A stretch of 32,921 bases of DNA. Source: an uncultured Pelagibacteraceae bacterium (lineage in GTDB: Bacteria > Pseudomonadota > Alphaproteobacteria > Pelagibacterales > Pelagibacteraceae). The notes below the pieces were generated by a model that had not been told where the DNA came from, searched no databases, and saw nothing but the letters and a program-made list of their open reading frames with translations. The first letter of the stretch is position 1. Each line of letters opens with the position of its first letter. The stretch lies in contig CACFYO010000008.1 of the NCBI GenBank assembly GCA_902570545.1, positions 1 to 32,921 of the forward strand, read 5' to 3'. A program made the translations under genes and the position numbers. Of this stretch, positions 1 through 7,856 are shown piece after piece.

Positions 1-1
1 A

Positions 2-304
2 AAAAATGTAGAAGCTGTAGTAACCGATAACGAAAAGAAGGTTATTAAAGAAGAAGTTTCAATTGATAACTCCAAAAAAATTACTTCGCCTATAATTGGC
101 ACAGCTTATCTCGCTCCAGAGCCAGGAGGGAAAAAATTTATTGAGATAGGTCAAAAAATTAAAAAAGGTGACACGGTAATGATAGTTGAAGCAATGAAAA
201 CTATGAATCATGTACCAAGCCCACTAGATGGAATAGTTAAAGGAATTAGCGTTGAGGATGGTCAGCCTGTCGAGTTTGGTCAGACAATTGCAACATTAGA
301 CTAA
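2..304 (+). CDS. accB: Biotin carboxyl carrier protein of acetyl-CoA carboxylase (C-terminal part)
   Basis: The reading frame is open from the window edge and stops at 302-304, so the N-terminus is missing. About 100 residues are visible. After a charged linker comes a biotinyl domain with the motif EAMKTMNHV; its Lys (codon 197-199) is the expected biotin attachment site. A Pro/Gly-containing thumb-like segment (APEPGG) precedes it, as in AccB-type proteins. The protein carries carboxybiotin between AccC and the carboxyltransferase in the first committed step of fatty-acid synthesis. accC starts 4 bases downstream, so the two are almost certainly cotranscribed. Identification is secure; only the missing N-terminus is uncertain. 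Confidence 0.95.
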   Translation, partial: KNVEAVVTDNEKKVIKEEVSIDNSKKITSPIIGTAYLAPEPGGKKFIEIGQKIKKGDTVMIVEAMKTMNHVPSPLDGIVKGISVEDGQPVEFGQTIATLD

Positions 305-308
305 ATTA

Positions 309-1646
309 ATGTTTAAAAAAATACTTATAGCCAATAGAGGTGAGATAGCTGTACGTGTTATAAGAGCTTGTAAAGAATGGGGCATTGCCACAGTAGCTAT
401 TCATTCAGATGTGGATAGAGATGGAATGCACGTAAGATTAGCTGATGAAAGTGTTTGTGTAGGTCCTCATCAACCATCGTTAAGCTATTTAAATATTCCT
501 GCAATTATGTCAGCCATTGAACTCACAGGGGCTGAAGCTGTGCATCCTGGATATGGTTTTTTGTCAGAGAACTATGAATTTGTAAAAATACTAGAAGAAA
601 ATAATATAAAATTTATAGGTCCTTCATCTGATTTAATTAAAATGATGGGAGATAAGATTCAAGCAAAAAAAGTTGCAAAAGAATATGGGCTTCCTGTAAT
701 AGAAGGATCAAATGGTGGAATTAAAAATTTGGTTGAAGCAAAAAAAATATGTGAACATGTAGGCTTTCCTATTTTAATTAAAGCATCAGGTGGTGGTGGT
801 GGAAAAGGAATGAAAATTGTCAATAAGTTAGAGGAATTTGAGAATCTTTTTTTAACAGCAAAACAAGAAGCAAAAAAATTTTTTAATAATGATGAAGTTT
901 ATATTGAAAAATTTTTTCAAAATCCAAGGCACATAGAAGTTCAGGTGCTATCGGGTAAAAATAGAACAGTGCATTTGCACGAGAGAGATTGTTCTGTTCA
1001 AAGAAGACATCAAAAACTTATTGAAGAAACACCCAGTCCTGTTTTAGATGATGCAATTAGAAAAGATCTGTTTGAAAAAACTGTTAGCATGGTTAGCAAA
1101 ATTGGATATGAGGGTGCTGGAACAGTTGAATTTATTTACGAAGATGGAAAATTCTACTTTTTAGAGATGAACACTAGGGTACAAGTTGAACATCCAGTAA
1201 CAGAGATGGTAACAGGAATTGACATAATAAAAGAGCAAATATGGATAGCTTTTTCAGGAGATACAGCACTAAAACAGAGTGATATAAACCCCAGGGGTCA
1301 TGCTATAGAATGTAGAATTAATGCTGAGGATCCAAGTAATAATTTTCAACCTTCACCAGGAAAAATAGGCATGTGTCATCAACCATCTGGTTTTAGAACA
1401 AGAGTTGATGGATCAATTTATCAAGGATATAAAATTACACCTTATTACGATAGTATGGTCTGCAAAGTAATTACTCACGGAAGAAATAGAGAAGAAGCTA
1501 TTCAAAGAATGTTAAGATCATTAGATGAGTTTGTAATCGAAGGTATAACAACTACAATTGAACTCCATAAAATATTACTAAATAACAAAAAATTTTTAAG
1601 TTCTGACTTCAATGTTAGTTGGCTTGATAATGAAAAAGTTATTTAA
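309..1646 (+). CDS. accC: Biotin carboxylase subunit of acetyl-CoA carboxylase
   Basis: This is a full-length 445-residue biotin carboxylase, close to the family's usual length of about 447. It uses ATP and bicarbonate to carboxylate the biotin on AccB. The N-terminus MFKKILIANRGEIAVRVIRA is the standard biotin-carboxylase start. The Gly-rich ATP loop (SGGGGGKG) lies at about residues 160-168, the HERDCSVQRRHQK segment at about 222-236, and the catalytic MNTRVQVEHPVTE segment at about 287. The ATG lies 4 bases after the accB stop, indicating one operon. The 3' end overlaps the converging DUF2155 gene by 4 bases. In many alphaproteobacteria aat follows accC; it is absent here. Confidence 0.98.
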   Translation: MFKKILIANRGEIAVRVIRACKEWGIATVAIHSDVDRDGMHVRLADESVCVGPHQPSLSYLNIPAIMSAIELTGAEAVHPGYGFLSENYEFVKILEENNIKFIGPSSDLIKMMGDKIQAKKVAKEYGLPVIEGSNGGIKNLVEAKKICEHVGFPILIKASGGGGGKGMKIVNKLEEFENLFLTAKQEAKKFFNNDEVYIEKFFQNPRHIEVQVLSGKNRTVHLHERDCSVQRRHQKLIEETPSPVLDDAIRKDLFEKTVSMVSKIGYEGAGTVEFIYEDGKFYFLEMNTRVQVEHPVTEMVTGIDIIKEQIWIAFSGDTALKQSDINPRGHAIECRINAEDPSNNFQPSPGKIGMCHQPSGFRTRVDGSIYQGYKITPYYDSMVCKVITHGRNREEAIQRMLRSLDEFVIEGITTTIELHKILLNNKKFLSSDFNVSWLDNEKVI

Positions 1647-2044
1647 CTGTAGCATTTTTTTAGCCAAACATCATAAACTGGGTGGTCGAAAGGTCTAATT
1701 GATGGACTTGAGGCAAAAGTCCAATCATTAAAAACAAATACTTTATCATTTTTATTCATTGATATATCTTTGACTTGAATATATGCGGTGACTTCAGGAT
1801 CATCATCAAATGTTGAATTATAACATTTTAAAACTTTTATACTTAGATTTTGAAAAGAAAATTCTTCTCCAACTTTTATTTTAATATTTATATTTTTTGA
1901 ACTAACTTTATCAAGAATACTTAATTCTGCTATCATCTCACTTTTTGGCAGCATTTCTGCAAAAGAATAATTTAATTTAATTATAAAAAAAGCTGCTACA
2001 AAAAAAAAATTAACTTTTCCAGCTTTTATACTTTTTTTTTTCAC
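1643..2044 (-). CDS. DUF2155 family secreted protein
   Basis: This is a small protein of unknown function, about 133 residues. The C-terminal half carries the DUF2155 pattern: a Cys followed by DDPEVTAYIQV, then NDWTFASSPSIRPFDHPVYDVWLKKC, with two conserved Cys that may pair after export. A GTG at 2042-2044 is chosen as start. It gives a lysine-rich n-region, a hydrophobic stretch (FFFVAAFFII) and an SFA-E cleavage site, a good Sec signal peptide. A longer reading to 2116 would add 24 residues before the signal and lie wholly inside NDUFA12. With the GTG start it overlaps the NDUFA12 end by 35 bases, so the two genes are probably coupled. This pairing is common in alphaproteobacteria; the role is unknown. 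Confidence 0.8.
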   Translation of the reverse strand: MKKKSIKAGKVNFFFVAAFFIIKLNYSFAEMLPKSEMIAELSILDKVSSKNINIKIKVGEEFSFQNLSIKVLKCYNSTFDDDPEVTAYIQVKDISMNKNDKVFVFNDWTFASSPSIRPFDHPVYDVWLKKCYS

Positions 2045-2366
2045 GATTAAATTTTTTTGGGTGATAGGAGTTAACAGAACCAGTTTGGTTTGATAAATGT
2101 TCTTTTTGCCAATCATATTTTTTTAAGTCATGATTGTTTTCTATTTGATTATTCATATAATGCATCCATGAATACCACTCATTAGGTATTTTTGATGCTT
2201 CAACTTCTCCATTATAAATTACCCATCTTCTTCCTGATTTACTTTCATAATATTTATTTCCGTTTTTATCTTCTCCAATTAATTTTCCTGAAAAAAATAT
2301 TTGTAATCTAGTTCCAAGCGTCTGTTGATTCCACCAGGTAAAAATTTGTTTAATTACTGTCAACAT
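2010..2366 (-). CDS. NDUFA12-type accessory subunit of NADH:ubiquinone oxidoreductase
   Basis: The 118-residue protein begins MLTVIKQIFTWWNQQTLGTR, the typical start of alphaproteobacterial homologues of mitochondrial complex I subunit NDUFA12 (B17.2). The family core follows: GEDKNGNKYYESKSGRRWVIYNGEVEASKIPNEWYSWMHY. In alphaproteobacteria this is a supernumerary complex I subunit facing the cytoplasm, and its presence supports the taxonomic reading. The ATG at 2364-2366 is the first plausible start, and the gene is divergent from the ribonucleotide-reductase-like gene across a 115-base spacer. The 3' end overlaps the DUF2155 gene. The length is slightly below the usual 120-130 residues, with no missing core segment seen. 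Confidence 0.9.
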   Translation of the reverse strand: MLTVIKQIFTWWNQQTLGTRLQIFFSGKLIGEDKNGNKYYESKSGRRWVIYNGEVEASKIPNEWYSWMHYMNNQIENNHDLKKYDWQKEHLSNQTGSVNSYHPKKFNREKKKYKSWKS

Positions 2367-2481
2367 AAATATTTATTTTTTTTCAATTTAAAATTGTAAA
2401 AATTAAATTAGACTAAAATTTTAAATTTCTATATACATTATATCTTTAAGATTCAATTTTATAAATAAATAAGGAAATTCA
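2367..2481. promoter_or_regulatory. Divergent intergenic region between NDUFA12 and the NrdJ-domain gene
   Basis: At 115 bases this is the longest spacer in the window and must hold promoters for both directions. Rightward, TTAGAC at 2408-2413 and TATATA at 2430-2435 are 16 bases apart and could be -35/-10 elements. AAGGAA at 2471-2476 is a good ribosome binding site for the ATG at 2482. A short palindrome CAATTT-A-AAATTG sits at 2384-2396. The base composition is so AT-rich that the promoter call is weak. Confidence 0.3.
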
Positions 2482-3306
2482 ATGGCAAAATATTTAGTAG
2501 AAACGTATTACACCTGTAGTTTTAAAGTAAGTCATTACCTAGATGATATTGACGAGAAAAATATACAAAATATAGAGAAAAGAGATGACGGTAAATTTGA
2601 GATTCTGGACGTAAAACTAGATAATAGAAAAACCAAAAATTTAGAAAAAATTGAAAAAAATAAGATAAATGTTGTTGAAAATGAACTTCCTAAGCCTGAG
2701 AAAAATAATAGCCTTAAAATAAACCAAGAAATGTTAACTAAAAATATTAAAGATAATAATGGGAGAAGATTTAGTATGCCAGACAGAAGAAAAGGGTATA
2801 TCCAAAAAGCATCCATTGGAGATCACAAAGTTTATCTACATACAGGTGAATACGAAGATGGTAAAATAGGAGAAATATTTATTGATACAAGCAAAGAAGG
2901 TGAGCTAGTAAAAGCTACTATGAATAACTTTGCTATAGCAGTTTCGCTTGGATTGCAGTACGGAGTTCCTTTAGATGAATTTGTTAATGCCTTTGTAGAT
3001 ACTAAATTTGAACCTTCAGGAAAGGTATTTGGAAATGACAGAATTTTAAGTGCAACGTCAATATTAGATTATATATTTAGAGAATTAGCAATATCTTATT
3101 TAAATAGAGAAGATCTAGCTCATACACCTTCTATTGGAGGATCTGATGCTTTGGATGAAAGTGGTACAGATGAAAATAGTGAAGATAAAACTCAATTCCT
3201 AAAATTAGTAAAAGATATCACGAGCAAAGGATTTGTAAGAAGTAATTATAAAAAGAAATTAGTAGATCTATCAGATATAAAAATTAATCTTAAAGGAAAA
3301 AAATAA
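2482..3306 (+). CDS. Stand-alone NrdJ C-terminal (TSCPD-type) domain protein
   Basis: The protein has 274 residues. Residues about 94-214 match, from memory, the C-terminal domain of vitamin B12-dependent (class II) ribonucleotide reductase Nrd[21 protein letters not shown], then [16 protein letters not shown], then [20 protein letters not shown], then [17 protein letters not shown]. Pseudomonas aeruginosa encodes a comparable separate fragment, NrdJb, beside NrdJa. Here no catalytic subunit is nearby. The first 55 residues ([20 protein letters not shown]...) form a separate compact segment, followed by a Lys/Asn/Glu-rich linker. Only one Cys (C12) is present, so it cannot provide the reducing Cys pair. 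It has its own ribosome binding site (AAGGAA) and is monocistronic. Its role is unknown; an RNR accessory or nucleotide-sensing part is an inference. Confidence 0.75.
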   Translation: MAKYLVETYYTCSFKVSHYLDDIDEKNIQNIEKRDDGKFEILDVKLDNRKTKNLEKIEKNKINVVENELPKPEKNNSLKINQEMLTKNIKDNNGRRFSMPDRRKGYIQKASIGDHKVYLHTGEYEDGKIGEIFIDTSKEGELVKATMNNFAIAVSLGLQYGVPLDEFVNAFVDTKFEPSGKVFGNDRILSATSILDYIFRELAISYLNREDLAHTPSIGGSDALDESGTDENSEDKTQFLKLVKDITSKGFVRSNYKKKLVDLSDIKINLKGKK

Positions 3307-3325
3307 TTAACTTTTCTTTTTTAAG
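3289..3325. terminator. Candidate bidirectional hairpin at the nrdJ-domain/aspS convergence
   Basis: CTTAAAGGAAAA at 3289-3300 can pair with TTTTCTTTTTTAAG at 3312-3325: 12 pairs with one G-T wobble and a two-base bulge. The 11-base loop contains both stop codons (TAA 3304-3306 on +, TTA 3307-3309 read as TAA on -). The arms lie in the last codons of both genes. No strong T tract follows on the + strand; the arms themselves are A/T-rich. It may terminate both transcripts, but the evidence is only the inverted repeat. Confidence 0.4.
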
Positions 3326-5091
3326 GATAAATTAAGCTCTTTTAGTTGATCCTCAGAAACTTCAGATGGAGCACTCATCATTAGATCTTGTGCATTTTGA
3401 TTCATTGGAAACATAGTAATTTCTCTAATATTTTTTTCATTTGCTAAAAGCATAACAATCCTATCAATACCTGGAGCTATACCTCCATGAGGCGGAGCTC
3501 CATAGCTCAAAGCATTTATCATTCCACTAAATTTACTATTAACATCATTTTTTGAGTACCCAGCAATTTCAAATAATTTATACATTAATTCAGGAACATG
3601 GTTTCTAATAGCACCGGATGATAACTCAATTCCATTACAAACAATATCATATTGATAAGCTTTAATATTTAAAGGATTTGATAAGTCTAATTTATTAGTT
3701 TCACCTTGGGGCATTGAGAATGGATTGTGACTAAATTTTATTTTTTTAGTAGTTTCATCAATCTCATACATCGGATAGTCAATAATCCAACAAAATGAGA
3801 ATATTTCATTATCAATTAAATCTAAATCTTCAGCTATTTTATTTCTTGCAACACTTAATATTTTCTCTACATCATTTTTCTTTCCGCAAGAAAGAAATAC
3901 CGTATCACCTATGTTCGCATTTGTTAGTTTCATGATTTCTAATAATGCATTCTCTGAAAAAAATTTTCCAATTGGTCCTTTGGCATTAATTTTTTCATCT
4001 TTTTCTAATGTAAAATAAGCTAGACCAGAGGAACCTTGCTCTTTTGCCCATCTATCAATACCATCAAAAAAACTTCTTGGTTTATCCTTTGTATTTTTGG
4101 TAACTAACGCTCTGACTAGTGATCCACTTTTCACTAATTTTTTAAAAATATCAAATTTCACATCTTCTCTATCAAAAATAATTGTTAAATCTGTAATTTC
4201 TAAAGGATTTCTTAAATCTGGTTTATCTGAACCATATTTAAGCATTGCATCTTCATAGGTGATCCTTGGAAACTTTTCATGAAGAATTTTTTTATTACTG
4301 AATGTTTTAAATAATTTTAGAAACAAAGTTTCAATTACCCCAAAGACATCCTCTTGTTCAACAAAAGACATTTCAACATCTAATTGATAAAATTCCCCAG
4401 GACTTCTATCTGCTCTGGCGTCTTCGTCCCTAAAACAAGGCGCTATTTGAAAATATTTGTCAAATCCAGAAACCATTATTAGTTGCTTAAATTGTTGAGG
4501 AGCTTGTGGTAAAGCATAAAATTTTCCAGGATTTAATCTGCTAGGTACAAGAAAATCTCTGGCTCCTTCTGGGCTAGATGAAGTTAAAATAGGAGTTTGA
4601 AATTCTAAAAAACCAAGTTTTTGCATCTCGTTTCTAATAAATGAGATTACTTTTGATCTTAAGATAATATTTTGATGTATTTTTTTTCTTCTTAAATCTA
4701 AAAATCTATACTTAAGTCTTATTTCCTCAGCATATTCTTGATCTGAAAAAACTGGCAGTGGTAATTCTTTAGTTTCCCCAAGAATATCAATATTATTAAT
4801 TTTGACTTCTATTTCGCCAGTAGAAATATTTTTATTTATTGTTTCATCTGATCTCTGAATAACCATTCCCGTAATTTTAATTACTGTTTCCAAAGAAAGT
4901 TTTTCGAGTTTCTTAAAAATTTCATTACTTTTGTCTATAACGCACTGAGTAATTCCAAAATGATCTCTTAAATCTATAAATAAAAGATTTCCATGATCTC
5001 TTTTTTTATTAATCCAGCCAGATAAAGAAATTTCCTTTTCTTTATCTAACTTGGTTAATTCTCCACAGGTATGAGTTCTATATTTATTCAA
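3307..5091 (-). CDS. aspS: Aspartyl-tRNA synthetase, probably non-discriminating
   Basis: This is a full-length bacterial-type AspRS of 594 residues. It has an N-terminal anticodon-binding OB fold (SGWINKKRDHGNLLFIDLRD), class II motif 2 near residue 220 (FRDEDARADRSPGEFYQLD), a GAD-type insertion, and motif 3 (GGIAPGIDRIVMLL) at about 530-545. The start is a TTG at 5089-5091, one base after the hda stop; it gives the usual KYRTHTCGEL N-terminus and no nearer start exists. His33, in the KRDHG segment, occupies the position where discriminating enzymes such as E. coli carry Leu and non-discriminating ones carry His. The enzyme therefore probably also charges tRNA-Asn for GatCAB. It is the last gene of a DUF2066-hda-aspS set. 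Confidence 0.97.
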   Translation of the reverse strand: MNKYRTHTCGELTKLDKEKEISLSGWINKKRDHGNLLFIDLRDHFGITQCVIDKSNEIFKKLEKLSLETVIKITGMVIQRSDETINKNISTGEIEVKINNIDILGETKELPLPVFSDQEYAEEIRLKYRFLDLRRKKIHQNIILRSKVISFIRNEMQKLGFLEFQTPILTSSSPEGARDFLVPSRLNPGKFYALPQAPQQFKQLIMVSGFDKYFQIAPCFRDEDARADRSPGEFYQLDVEMSFVEQEDVFGVIETLFLKLFKTFSNKKILHEKFPRITYEDAMLKYGSDKPDLRNPLEITDLTIIFDREDVKFDIFKKLVKSGSLVRALVTKNTKDKPRSFFDGIDRWAKEQGSSGLAYFTLEKDEKINAKGPIGKFFSENALLEIMKLTNANIGDTVFLSCGKKNDVEKILSVARNKIAEDLDLIDNEIFSFCWIIDYPMYEIDETTKKIKFSHNPFSMPQGETNKLDLSNPLNIKAYQYDIVCNGIELSSGAIRNHVPELMYKLFEIAGYSKNDVNSKFSGMINALSYGAPPHGGIAPGIDRIVMLLANEKNIREITMFPMNQNAQDLMMSAPSEVSEDQLKELNLSLKKKS

Positions 5092-5092
5092 T

Positions 5093-5749
5093 TTACAAAA
5101 TCTCTTTTATGGTTTTTAAATTAATTGGTTTTTTTTTTTTTAAACTTAATTCGTCAATCTTATATATAAATTCATCAATTTTTCTATAAGATCTATCAAT
5201 TCTGCTAATTATGAAATTTATTATTTTTTTTTCAATTTTAATTTGGCGATCAGAAAAATTCTTTAAAATTATAGCAAAAAGTAATTCATCATCTGGATTT
5301 TCAATTACAGCGTAAAGACAATTTTTTGATCTTGAGGTTAAATCAGGCAGTCTGTACTTAATTTCATTTATTGGTTTTAATGAATTTATCAACAAATACT
5401 TGCTATCTTGATCTATTAGATTAAGAATTGAATAAAGAATTTCTTCATCGTTACACTCTTCAAAATCATCAATAATTATACTTTCATGTAATTTAATGCT
5501 TTTAAAAATTGAGTTATCAATCTCATTTCCCTTAATTAAAAATGCTTTAGATTTTAATTTAAAGATGTTTGCTAAATGACTTTTTCCAGAGAATTTTTCA
5601 CCTGATATGTTTAATATTTTTTTATCCCAGTCAGGCCATCTATAAATCATATTAAATGCGTTCGAATTACTTTTCGATAAATAAAAATCATGTTCATTAA
5701 AATTAGTTTTATAATCAAAGTCTAGAAGTAATTGATTTAATTCACTCAT
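5093..5749 (-). CDS. hda: DnaA-related regulator of replication initiation (Hda/HdaA)
   Basis: This 218-residue protein has the single AAA+ module of Hda. An N-terminal clamp-binding motif QLLLDF lies at residues 6-11, Walker A GEKFSGKS at 50-57, Walker B IIIDD at 91-95, and a sensor-2-like helix near RIDRSYRKIDEFIYKID. There is no DNA-binding domain IV. Hda bound to the DNA-loaded sliding clamp stimulates ATP hydrolysis by DnaA and prevents re-initiation. The start overlaps the DUF2066 stop as ATGA, so translation is probably coupled. A run of 13 A on the coding strand (positions 5129-5141) encodes KKKK close to the C-terminus and is a possible slippage site. The position beside purMN fits the alphaproteobacterial neighbourhood. 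Confidence 0.88.
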   Translation of the reverse strand: MSELNQLLLDFDYKTNFNEHDFYLSKSNSNAFNMIYRWPDWDKKILNISGEKFSGKSHLANIFKLKSKAFLIKGNEIDNSIFKSIKLHESIIIDDFEECNDEEILYSILNLIDQDSKYLLINSLKPINEIKYRLPDLTSRSKNCLYAVIENPDDELLFAIILKNFSDRQIKIEKKIINFIISRIDRSYRKIDEFIYKIDELSLKKKKPINLKTIKEIL

Positions 5750-6822
5750 TTTATTTTCCAGTTGCTTGAGGATGTGTCAATACTAATATCGTAGGATAAA
5801 ATATCTTTTAAAAATCTTTTTGGGCTACTGCTATAATAAACTTTATATATAATCTTTTTACTATCAAACTTTTCAATATTATAGCTGTTTACAAAATCTA
5901 AATTACCCAAAGCATTTTCTAATTTTAATGATTTTTCTGTATTGTTTGACTCTAATGACAATCGGATTGGAACAGATGTAAATGGACTCATTTTATTAAT
6001 GGATTTCCAATTATCTTCATATTCGTTTTTGATATTAATTATCATTGAATTTAAGTCTGTTTGATTGTCTATATTTTTATCTTTAAAACTTTTACTTAAT
6101 ATTTCAAACTTATCATCAAAATTTATTTTTGAATAAAATTTAATATTATTTTTACTTTTGAAAATTATCATTATTATAAAATTTTCAGAATAATATTTAT
6201 TCAATATTTTTTTGAAATCGTAATTTTCAATATCTTTTAAGTTATTTTTTATACTTAAATAATCCTCTGCATCCTCATTTGGTATAATATAAGAAATTTG
6301 AAAATAATTTTTTTCGATACTTTCCCAATTTTCTGCAAAAATATTTTCATTTAAATAGTTAAAATTATTTGTTTCCAAATCAATCATAACCGGTATAAAC
6401 AAAACATTAATTTTTTTTGGTAATGAAATAGTTATATTTTTAGAATCTAAGAAATTAATTAATTTTTTTCTATTAAATTCTACCTCCATAATACTTTTAT
6501 ATTTTTGGTTTATGAATTTTTCATCCAATATTGAAAAGTTTTCGATTAATTTTTTTATATCATTTATTGTTGTATTTGTAATTTTATCAAGATCTTTTCT
6601 CTCAAGTACCATTTGAGAGATATCTTCAAATGCTTTTTTAAAGCCTCTATCCATAACTTTAATTTTATTAAAATTAAGATTATATTTTTCCTCAACTTCA
6701 ATTTTTGAAACAACAAAAGTTTTAGCAAGTACTTCCTTTGTGGAAAACTCTATAAAATTAAAGGTTAAAAATATGAAAAATATATATAAACAATTTGGTA
6801 TATTTTTTTTAAAAAAATACAT
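5746..6822 (-). CDS. DUF2066 family secreted protein
   Basis: The ATG at 6820-6822 gives a 358-residue protein starting MYFFKKNIPNCLYIFFIFL, a signal peptide or membrane anchor ending near VLAKT. A reading from 6855 would run into purM and begin with an atypical segment. The mature part has the repeated pattern of DUF2066 proteins: FVVSKIEVEEK, then a GFKKAFEDISQMVLERKDL helix, then further alpha/beta stretches. Function is unknown in this family; the protein should act in the periplasm or at the membrane. It is the first gene of the leftward hda-aspS unit, and its start lies only 11 bases from the purM start on the other strand. Confidence 0.7.
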   Translation of the reverse strand: MYFFKKNIPNCLYIFFIFLTFNFIEFSTKEVLAKTFVVSKIEVEEKYNLNFNKIKVMDRGFKKAFEDISQMVLERKDLDKITNTTINDIKKLIENFSILDEKFINQKYKSIMEVEFNRKKLINFLDSKNITISLPKKINVLFIPVMIDLETNNFNYLNENIFAENWESIEKNYFQISYIIPNEDAEDYLSIKNNLKDIENYDFKKILNKYYSENFIIMIIFKSKNNIKFYSKINFDDKFEILSKSFKDKNIDNQTDLNSMIINIKNEYEDNWKSINKMSPFTSVPIRLSLESNNTEKSLKLENALGNLDFVNSYNIEKFDSKKIIYKVYYSSSPKRFLKDILSYDISIDTSSSNWKIK

Positions 6823-6833
6823 AACTTTGTTAT

Positions 6834-7856
6834 ATGGCATCAAATAAATTAACATACAGTAAGAGCGGAGTTAATATTCCAAAAGCAGACAGTTTTGTTA
6901 AGTTCATAAGTTCACTAGCAAGAAAATCAAGCAAAAGTGGTGATTTTAAGAATATAGGAGGCTTTGGAGCAATCTCTCCAATACCTAAACAACTAAAAGA
7001 CCCTCACATTGTTACTAGCACTGATGGAGTTGGAACAAAAATTGAGATTGCAAATGATCTAAATAAATTTGATACAATTGGAATAGATCTTGTAGCGATG
7101 TGTGTAAATGATTTGGTCGTTCAAGGAGCGAAGCCTTATTTATTCTTAGACTACATTTCTATTAGCAAAATTAATTTGAAAAAATTAAGACATTTAGTTA
7201 GAGGGATTGTTAAGGGATGTGATATCGCTGGTTGCAAATTAGTCGGTGGAGAAACTGCTGAAATGCCAGGAACGTATACTAAAGGGAAATTTGATATAGC
7301 AGGTTTTGCTGTTGGTCTTGTAGAAAAGAAAAAAATACTTAATAAAAAAATTAGAAATAATGATCTTATTTTATCTGTACCTTCTAATGGACTTCATTCT
7401 AACGGTTATTCCTTAGTGAGATATCTCTTAAAAAAGAAAAAAATAAATATAAAAACAAGCAAATTTCTCAAAGACGAATTAATTAGACCAACTAAAATTT
7501 ATGTAAAAGAATTATCTCTTATTAATGAAAAGAATTTAATAAATGGATGTGCAAACATAACTGGTGGAGGTCTAGTGGATAATATTCAAAGAATAATACC
7601 AAAGAATTTATGCGCTGAAATAGATCTAAATAGAGTCAAAACATTAAAAATTTTTAGATGGTTATATAAAATGGGTGTAAGTGAGAAAGAAATGTTAAAG
7701 ACCTTTAATTGTGGTGTAGGTTTTTGTTTAGTTACAAATCCTAGAAATTTAAATTCAGTAAATAAATATTTTGGAAAAAAATTTAAACCATATATAATTG
7801 GGAAAATTGTTAAAAGTTCAAAAAAAGTAAAATTAAGTGGAAAAATATCCTGGTAA
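6834..7856 (+). CDS. purM: Phosphoribosylformylglycinamidine cyclo-ligase (AIR synthetase)
   Basis: PurM closes the imidazole ring: FGAM plus ATP gives AIR, the fifth step of purine synthesis. The 340-residue protein has the N-terminal YSKSGVNIPKADSF segment, the GGFGAI loop, STDGVGTKIEIA, the VGGETAEMPGTY signature near residue 138, PSNGLHSNGYSLVR and TGGGLVDNIQRIIP. Length is typical. The ATG at 6834 has no visible Shine-Dalgarno sequence and only 11 bases separate it from the divergent DUF2066 start, so its promoter must overlap that gene. It overlaps purN by 20 bases. Confidence 0.97.
   Translation: MASNKLTYSKSGVNIPKADSFVKFISSLARKSSKSGDFKNIGGFGAISPIPKQLKDPHIVTSTDGVGTKIEIANDLNKFDTIGIDLVAMCVNDLVVQGAKPYLFLDYISISKINLKKLRHLVRGIVKGCDIAGCKLVGGETAEMPGTYTKGKFDIAGFAVGLVEKKKILNKKIRNNDLILSVPSNGLHSNGYSLVRYLLKKKKINIKTSKFLKDELIRPTKIYVKELSLINEKNLINGCANITGGGLVDNIQRIIPKNLCAEIDLNRVKTLKIFRWLYKMGVSEKEMLKTFNCGVGFCLVTNPRNLNSVNKYFGKKFKPYIIGKIVKSSKKVKLSGKISW

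Noticed and set aside
2384..2396. Palindrome CAATTT-A-AAATTG as an operator
   Set aside because: All but two bases are A/T; such palindromes are expected by chance at this composition.
2535..2816. Hydrophobic 93-residue reading frame on the minus strand
   Set aside because: It is the antisense of the Lys/Asn-rich linker of the NrdJ-domain protein; AT-rich lysine codons give Phe/Leu/Ser-rich antisense frames. No ribosome binding site.
6823..6855. Longer DUF2066 start at 6855
   Set aside because: It would overlap purM and put eleven atypical residues before a good signal peptide; the ATG at 6822 fits better.
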